In this document: one piece after another, positions 57,895 through 64,000 of the stretch | Layout: every line of letters begins with the position of its first letter | How positions within the stretch are numbered: the stretch's first letter is position 1 | From: Bremia lactucae | Taxonomy: Eukaryota; Oomycota; Peronosporomycetes; Peronosporales; Peronosporaceae | Reading direction: 5' to 3' | NCBI RefSeq assembly: GCF_004359215.1 | Contig: NC_090612.1 | Span: 1,030,546-1,094,545 of the forward strand | DNA: 64,000 nucleotides | Position numbers and translations under genes: made by a program | Notes under the pieces: model-generated | What the model saw: the letters and a program-made list of their open reading frames with translations, nothing else | Database searches by the model: none | Told to the model about the DNA's origin: nothing

Positions 57895-60800
57895 CTACTT
57901 TCGCGCTTCGGTGTTCAGCTGGGCTAGTCGCTCCCTGTAGTCGTCGTGGACCTGCTTGATAAGGCTCTCGCCGCCAAGAAGCGGGTCGTAATTGGCATGA
58001 TCATCTCCTTGCCGATGTATCAGATGAACGCTGTCTCCAAGCTTAATACCTTGAATCTCAGCCTTCGCTGAATTTTCGTATTCAACTCCCTTCTCACTGC
58101 GAGCTGAAGCGGCTGCATGATGACGCTTGCTCTTGGCCGAGGCTGTATATTGACCTGCAAGGCGTGAGTAGACATCACCTTGCGGAGGAGGAGGGGGTAT
58201 CAAGCCACAGGAATTACTTTCGTAACCGGCGGGTTCATTTTCATCACTACTGTAGTCCCGGTGGCGGTCTGTCGTGACATAAGACATGTGTTGCCGCAAA
58301 CTGGAAGAGCTTAGATAATCTGCCTCATTCTCTCGTCTTAAATGAGAAAGCACCTCCAAACCTGAATTGCTTTTAATAGAAGGATTTTTGAATGCCTCAG
58401 CCGTGAGGACGTGCTGATCTGACGGAGTATTAGAAGACCTAGACAGTCTATTGTGTCCCTTATCTTTTAATCGCCGCGTTCGATTACGCTCCGTACGGCT
58501 TTGCAGAATTTCTCGCTTTGACGCACTTTCTCGTATGCGATTCTTGTGAATGCCCGTGAAGTTCGTCGGATTGGACAGTCGAGAAAATATGGATTTTGAT
58601 ACTGAGGAGTCGTCGCTTCCAACTCGCGGTGAGCCCGCATCGTACAATCCATTATTATCGTCAACTTTGCCACTCTGACGTGGGCCTCGTCCCTTTCGCG
58701 TATTCATCAATGCATGCTCCGTGCTGCTATCAACATTTTCAAGCTTCATTCTTAAGTGATGGCGACTATTTCTTGGACGGGAGAAGTCGTCATCACCACT
58801 TTGCATCAAAACGTCGTCACTGTCATTGTTTTTATCCTCCTGATCATTTATTCCCATATCTTCATCATCGTCAATCTCGTTGGCCGGGCTCGGTATGGCT
58901 GCAAATTTGGTCCCTGAGCACGATGAAGCAGGCATTCTTGAAGGCCTTGGTCTCTGGCTAGCGCCAACAGCAACTGCGCTAAGCTTCTTAAGCTTAGATT
59001 CCAGATATCTTATGCGCTCTTTACTTGCGAAAAGATCCTGCTGTTCCTGTTCAAGCTGGTCTTTCAATCTTTGGTGTTCTTCTTCTCTCGTGAATGATAG
59101 CTTTTCCAGCTCTTCGCACTTTCGTTTAAGGACTACATTTCGCTCTTTGGATACAGACAGCAATACACGTGTACGATCATCGAGCGCATCGTTTGTAGGC
59201 GAAAAATTGTTTAAGTGTTCTCCACTTACCACACGCTGCAACGACTCTTCGTAACTTTGCTTGATTTGCACCATTTTCTCCCGCTCTTGCTCTAAGAGAC
59301 GTACAATTTCTTCCATTTCCACTTGCTGTTTGGCTAGCTCTTGCTCTTTCATCTGTTGTTGCTTCTTCTCTTCAACCGCCATACTAAACAGTATATTTAA
59401 AAGCGTTCGGGCCTCTGGCAACGACTGTGTCTTCTCAATTTTTGCAAGAGCATTACCTGCATTGGCAGTCTGTGCATCAATTGCAATCTCAGAAATCTTC
59501 TCCTCTTTGTACTCCAACTGGGCCTGACATGCCTCAATACGCTCTTCTAAGTCGTAAAGCAACTGCTCTTCAGCAGAATTCAGCTCTTGCTGCCGCCCAC
59601 TTTCATTTGGCGTGGGATGTAAATTCTTCAAAAATGGTGAGGTCAAGACATCTCGTATATTCGACTGAGACAATATTGATTTTTTTACCTCCTTCTCCAA
59701 CTTGTCACGCTGGGTATACAGCGCTTCCATTTGCTTCACTACAGCTTCTCGTTCCATCTGCAGCTGCTCTAGTTTTCGCTGTTCCTCGGCACGTTTCATC
59801 ACTTCTTCCGACATCCATCTTGCATCACGTTCGAATTGATGAGTGGCGGTGTTTTTCTTGCGACCATATTTCGAATTCATTTTTCTCGCCTGGACGGTCA
59901 GTTGTTGCTGTTGTTTCAGACGTTGCTTTGCTAACGATACTTCTTCCATCTTTCGCTTAAGCACCCGCTCTTGGGCATCCTTTTCAGACCCCAACTTCAA
60001 AATTTGCTGCTTGTCACGCTGCTGACATCGCTTTAGATTCATAATCTCGCGACGCCGTTGTTTGGCCTCTTCTTCATACCGCTTTCTTTCTTCTTGCATT
60101 TTCTTCACAAGATCCACTTTTTGCCGCTTCATGTTGCTAATCTCTGAGTTCAGTACACGCAATTGCATCTCATTTTTTTTCTTTTGGGCCATGAAGCGAT
60201 TTATGTCATTTTGCTTTTTTTGCAAACCGTCAATCTCGTCCTCCTTCACCCTAAGGTCTCGCGATAATTTTGCGAGAAGCTTATTTCCGCCAGACGTGTC
60301 ACCTTCACAAGCAGCCTTTTTTTCAATCTGCTGGATTTCTCCAACAAGGCGGTCACGGTCTACTTGAGCAGTGTGAACCTCTGCAACCATTTTTGCCATC
60401 TTTTGCTCATAGAAGCTTTTCATTCTATCATAGTTTTCTTGCGCCTGACGAATATTTAGTACTAATTGCTCCTTCAAAGAAATATCATGAGCGAGGTCCT
60501 GAACCGACTCTCCAAGGTGGCGTTGACGTCGCTGGAAGACGCGCATACGATCGACTTCCTCCTCATTATCGTCTTCAATCTCCATGCCGTCTGCTATAAC
60601 TTCGCCATCAGCTCCAATCTCGACACTGTCAACGTCAATTTCATCACCACTCTCTTCTTCTTTCAATTTATTCAGTAAAGCCGTTTCTCTTTCAATTTCT
60701 TTCTCAACTCTTTCCAGCAATTCGTTTCCCACCTTTGCATCAACCTCAGCCAGTGAAGGTGAAGCAAATGTAGAAGTTGAGAATCCCAAAGTCTCACATA

Positions 60801-62355
60801 CGCCACTTTTGCCAGAATAATTTATCATGGCATTGTCACGCTCATACTCGGCTACGCGAAGCTTTTCTTGAAGATCAGAAATCGTTCGCAGCTGGTCTTT
60901 CAGAACATTCGTTTTGAATGTTTTCTCCTCTGGCAGTGCAGAGATTTCACTCTCATTCTCCTCAATACATAGCCTCAAGTAGTCGCGTTCAGCTTGTGCT
61001 GTGATCATTTCCTCTTTCAAATGATCAAGTTGACTCTTACCACGCTTAAGTTCGGCTGTCAGTCGAGCCACTTCATTTTCAGCATTTTCTGTGCGACTTT
61101 GAAGATTGCTAAACGATTCAAAGTCGCTTGACATGCCAATGAAATTTGTACCTACAGTTGCCATCTTGAGTTCGCTGTCAGAAAGTCCTGGATTTCGAAG
61201 GCGGTGCACTTCCATTTGAAGCGACTGTACCTGGCGGCGAAGCTCTATCGTCATTGCCGAGGCTTCGTCACGATTGACTATGGGCTTATTCTGAATGTTT
61301 CTGGCTCGATTTGCATACTTGAGTGCATTTAATGTCTCTTCAAAATTTACATCTGCTGGACTCACACATGTCAGCATAAGCGTTCGACTATTCCCTCCCA
61401 GCGAGTCTTGCAGCATCCTTGTCAATTTAGAATCGCGGTAAGGAATATGGACCTTGCCTCGCTTTTTGTCGTCTCCCAGTGCACTAATTACATTTCCAAG
61501 GGCAAGAAGTCCCTTGTTAATGTCAATTCCTTCTTTTAAACGCTTGCCCTCTGCTTGCGTCCGCTTCTGACGCTCTGACCCGGCCAAATCTACAAAGTTA
61601 AAGTACGAGCTTCTAGTTTCGTAACCACCTTCATCCATGGGCTGGCCAGTAATATGGGGATCACCAATAGGAATATGCTGCACCATTGAGACAGTAAATA
61701 TAGCATGGGAACGACTAGAGTGCGCATTCATGAGCGTGCTGCCTGTCGTACGACAAAGCGTGCCTCCTTCTAATAGCCGCATGCACTCGACAGAGTCAAG
61801 AACTTCAATCTCGGACGCTCCAGTGACCTGTACTTCTCCATTTTCTGCCTCACGAAGACTTACTTTACTATCCCCCGATGAATCTTCAAGCGTCATAAGC
61901 AGATCATGTATTTCTTCTCCATAGATTTCAAGAAAGCGAATACTAAGCTTTGCCGCATAGTGCGTATTATTTTGTTTTTTTGCTTTAATTTGATCGAACA
62001 TGTAGGTGATGACGCGCGGAATAATACCGTAGTCTTCCGGCGAGATATGCACGGAGCTGCCACTGCCCATTGTATATGTTTTCCCAGATCCTGTCTGACC
62101 ATAAGCAAATATTGTCGAGTTGTATCCCTCGAACGTGGCGCGAATGAGCGGGTCTACGCAACCCCAAATGTCGCTCTGCTGCGCGAACTGGCCAAAAACG
62201 TAGTCGTACGTGAAGGCACGGTTCTTACCCATGACAATCTGGTTTTCATCCTTTAAAACGGAAATGCACTCATCGCATCGTTCTACCTTTTCACGATCAA
62301 TAAGAGGACGAATTCGCACTGCCACGCGCACAGACGCTGCATCGTCGTCCGCCAT
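57895..62355 (-). CDS. Kinesin motor protein, kinesin-4-like
   Basis: Intronless 1486-aa ORF; ATG at 62355 (MADDDAASVRVAVRIRP). The N-terminal motor spans residues ~7-355. It has the P-loop GQTGSGKT (86-93), switch I NAHSSRSH (210-217), switch II DLAGSE (256-261) and the sequence LGNVISALGDDKKRGKVHIPYRDSKLT, typical of the KIF4/KIF21 group. Long coiled coils follow to about residue 1050, with Glu/Lys/Gln-rich heptads. The last ~400 residues are Ser- and basic-rich and probably disordered. I do not see the Cys-rich box of animal KIF4. It should move along microtubules with ATP; kinesin-4 members act in spindle midzone, transport or cilia. It ends 197 bp from the AMMECR1 gene, tail to tail. Confidence 0.93.
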   Translation of the reverse strand: MADDDAASVRVAVRIRPLIDREKVERCDECISVLKDENQIVMGKNRAFTYDYVFGQFAQQSDIWGCVDPLIRATFEGYNSTIFAYGQTGSGKTYTMGSGSSVHISPEDYGIIPRVITYMFDQIKAKKQNNTHYAAKLSIRFLEIYGEEIHDLLMTLEDSSGDSKVSLREAENGEVQVTGASEIEVLDSVECMRLLEGGTLCRTTGSTLMNAHSSRSHAIFTVSMVQHIPIGDPHITGQPMDEGGYETRSSYFNFVDLAGSERQKRTQAEGKRLKEGIDINKGLLALGNVISALGDDKKRGKVHIPYRDSKLTRMLQDSLGGNSRTLMLTCVSPADVNFEETLNALKYANRARNIQNKPIVNRDEASAMTIELRRQVQSLQMEVHRLRNPGLSDSELKMATVGTNFIGMSSDFESFSNLQSRTENAENEVARLTAELKRGKSQLDHLKEEMITAQAERDYLRLCIEENESEISALPEEKTFKTNVLKDQLRTISDLQEKLRVAEYERDNAMINYSGKSGVCETLGFSTSTFASPSLAEVDAKVGNELLERVEKEIERETALLNKLKEEESGDEIDVDSVEIGADGEVIADGMEIEDDNEEEVDRMRVFQRRQRHLGESVQDLAHDISLKEQLVLNIRQAQENYDRMKSFYEQKMAKMVAEVHTAQVDRDRLVGEIQQIEKKAACEGDTSGGNKLLAKLSRDLRVKEDEIDGLQKKQNDINRFMAQKKKNEMQLRVLNSEISNMKRQKVDLVKKMQEERKRYEEEAKQRRREIMNLKRCQQRDKQQILKLGSEKDAQERVLKRKMEEVSLAKQRLKQQQQLTVQARKMNSKYGRKKNTATHQFERDARWMSEEVMKRAEEQRKLEQLQMEREAVVKQMEALYTQRDKLEKEVKKSILSQSNIRDVLTSPFLKNLHPTPNESGRQQELNSAEEQLLYDLEERIEACQAQLEYKEEKISEIAIDAQTANAGNALAKIEKTQSLPEARTLLNILFSMAVEEKKQQQMKEQELAKQQVEMEEIVRLLEQEREKMVQIKQSYEESLQRVVSGEHLNNFSPTNDALDDRTRVLLSVSKERNVVLKRKCEELEKLSFTREEEHQRLKDQLEQEQQDLFASKERIRYLESKLKKLSAVAVGASQRPRPSRMPASSCSGTKFAAIPSPANEIDDDEDMGINDQEDKNNDSDDVLMQSGDDDFSRPRNSRHHLRMKLENVDSSTEHALMNTRKGRGPRQSGKVDDNNGLYDAGSPRVGSDDSSVSKSIFSRLSNPTNFTGIHKNRIRESASKREILQSRTERNRTRRLKDKGHNRLSRSSNTPSDQHVLTAEAFKNPSIKSNSGLEVLSHLRRENEADYLSSSSLRQHMSYVTTDRHRDYSSDENEPAGYESNSCGLIPPPPPQGDVYSRLAGQYTASAKSKRHHAAASARSEKGVEYENSAKAEIQGIKLGDSVHLIHRQGDDHANYDPLLGGESLIKQVHDDYRERLAQLNTEARK

Positions 62356-62659
62356 TCTTGCGAAGGATGACAGAAGGCAGAACTTAATATCATATCATTT
62401 CAATGTCGCATGTATGTTAGACGAAAGTTGTTTTAGCGCAGGTTCACTATTTCAAAAGACTCAGAATTTATCCATTAAAACGTTATAGCCCTTTATATAT
62501 TATATGAAACGATAATATCACCTCGGCAATAGTACAAGTTTAAAAACCTCTCATTATATATACTTTACAACGTTTTGTGGTCCCGGTATTTTACAAATTT
62601 ATAGACCTCATTTTTTGGTACTTTATAGTTTTTTTGTGGTCCCTGGGTTTTTTATAGCT
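62356..62659. other. Intergenic, A/T-rich
   Basis: No gene. Two similar blocks (TGGTCCCGGTATTTTA... and TGGTCCCTGGGTTTTTT...) lie at 62577-62660 and may be the terminal part of the adjacent DNA transposon. Confidence 0.4.
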
Positions 62660-64000
62660 AATAAAATCTTATACTCTTGAGCTCCGCGAGAAGTAGAGAA
62701 TTATTCTTATTTTATCCTTCATTTTGCGCACCGCTGCCAAATTTTCCGTCTGATCGCTTTCTTGTTTAAGCCAGAAAAGTTCCAATGTTTCCAGGGTGGC
62801 CAATGCATGGACTGTCTTGACAATTGGAAATTCCCCGCTATCGTCGTCCAGGTCAGCATTGTCTTCAGTGTTCTCTTCCACTTCTCTCACTGATAGGATA
62901 ATTTCCTGGTCAGAGGGTACGTAGGTGATAAATCTTCTTCTGGATTATTAATAAGTTGCGAATATCCATTGGATTTTTCTGTATCGCACAGAGCGGACCT
63001 GTTCTTCGAATTGCGCAATGATCGCTGCACCCGGCTCAACCATTGCTACTGTGACAGCCTGTGCCAGCGCTGCCGAAGTTCGTATTTTGCAATGGGCAAA
63101 GCAGTTTGCAATGGTTTCAACCTTAACATAGGAATTCAACGAGGCGACAGCGAGCTCGATTCCTTGAAAACAGAAATTCTTCGGGCGCAACATTTCCCGC
63201 CTCAATGCCCTCCAAAATCTTTGCATTGAACCGACGGCGATAATACGCCTTAAAGTTCCTAATGATACCGGCGTCGCAAGGTTAAAGCTTGGAGGTCGTA
63301 TTCGGTGGTAGATAATAAACCCTAGTGCTCCTCAAAGGAGGAAGGTCGTCCACAATAATGTGGGCGGTGCAGTTATCCATGATCAGTAGCACTATCGCCC
63401 CGCCATTTTACTGTCAAACCACTTGAGCCATTCCAAAAAAATACTTAGGTCATCCAGGCCTTGCTATTTGCGCGGTATTTGCAGCCAAGATTGTTGCGGT
63501 TGATGTTTTTAAAGCAGCGCGGATTAGGAACTTCCGGATTATCCACAAGGGCAACTTGTCCGAGCCACTGTCATTGCAGCAGACGACGGCAGTAAGGCAT
63601 TTCTTGCTTTGCTTCCGTCCCTCAAGTTGCATTGTCGCACGAGTTGTTTTCCGAAGTTAGGCTTTATGTTTGAGGTTCGAAAACGCCGACTACGGTCAAA
63701 GAAGCTCACCTGCATTCTATAAAATAAGCCTGTTTCGTCCATGTTGTAAACATCTTCCCACTCAAACTGGTCGAGAATTTCGCAAAGTCCAGGCCGCGCA
63801 TCGGCAATGAGGGCCATGTCCAAAGAACAGCTCTCATGAAATCGGCGGTAGGACTTGATGCCATAACGCGCCTTGAAACGGTCGAGCTACCCATTCGAGA
63901 ATTCAAACATGCTTACTTCAGGGTAGAGCTCGGCGAGAAAAATGGCCCTCTCGACATCAGGAGCTCTCCGATCATGCTGACCTGAGCTTGGTTTTAATAA
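62660..64000 (-). pseudogene. pogo/Tigger-like DDE transposase, broken
   Basis: Minus-strand homology runs off the right edge. Recognisable in order are DRFKARYGIKSYRRFHE, the first catalytic region DVYNMDETGLFYRMQ (about 63750), SGSDKLPLWII, the second DNCTAHI (about 63375), PCDAGIIRNFKAYYRR (about 63260), CFQGIELAVASLNSYV and a C-terminal TVHALATLETLELFW. Stops and frameshifts interrupt it, including TAG near 63890 and TAA near 63285. It is a dead copy of a Tc1/mariner-superfamily cut-and-paste element, with its N-terminal DNA-binding part outside the window. Confidence 0.85.

Overview
The window looks like nuclear DNA of an oomycete (Phytophthora / downy-mildew type). The grounds are inferential. 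The host genes have no introns or one short intron. Pol III genes sit in dense clusters. The retroelement mix is LINEs, tRNA-headed SINEs, a gypsy LTR with TGTAACGGGG ends, Ty1/copia and a pogo-like DDE transposon. The sequence is a scaffold with gaps at 9288-9359, 35861-36137, 43974-44205 and 47710-47718, and single-n joins at 22349, 32620 and 38986.

1-31310: a degraded tRNA neighbourhood colonised by three related but distinct two-ORF non-LTR retrotransposons, here called LINE1 (655-8645), LINE2 (9375-17547) and LINE3 (18437-31310). Each starts directly against the 5' end of a minus-strand tRNA gene or tRNA remnant. Each ends just before a CTGAGCT motif, the D-arm of a tRNA. LINE2 is bounded by a perfect 15-bp target duplication made of tRNA 5'-end sequence. 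ORF1 is a large protein without a zinc knuckle. ORF2 carries an EEP endonuclease, a reverse transcriptase and a C-terminal Cys/His motif. ORF2 is always in the +1 frame relative to ORF1 and has no AUG before the endonuclease. Behind ORF2 lies variable cargo; in LINE3 it encodes a chromodomain-like plus OTU-like protein. LINE3 contains a 3.29-kb near-identical duplication across a single n, probably an assembly artefact.

31311-32620: spacer, a tRNA-like sequence, tRNA-Ser(GCT) and a complete U6 snRNA gene with TATA box and T-run terminator.

32621-47709: an array of about 32 units of roughly 360 bp, all minus strand. Each unit carries tRNA-Ala(AGC) followed after one nucleotide by tRNA-His(GTG), so the pair looks dicistronic. 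Left units are near-canonical and right units are increasingly damaged. A tRNA-headed SINE sits in unit 2, and gypsy and copia remnants interrupt the array.

47719-64000: LTR debris, then three host genes: an intronless CHD-type chromatin remodeller (+), an AMMECR1-domain gene with one 70-nt intron (+), and a kinesin-4-like motor gene (-). A stray array unit, a gypsy gag/LTR fragment and a broken pogo-like transposase lie around them.

The main biological signal is a LINE/SINE pair that appears to use tRNA genes as its integration site, together with an amplified, abutting tRNA-Ala/tRNA-His transcription unit.
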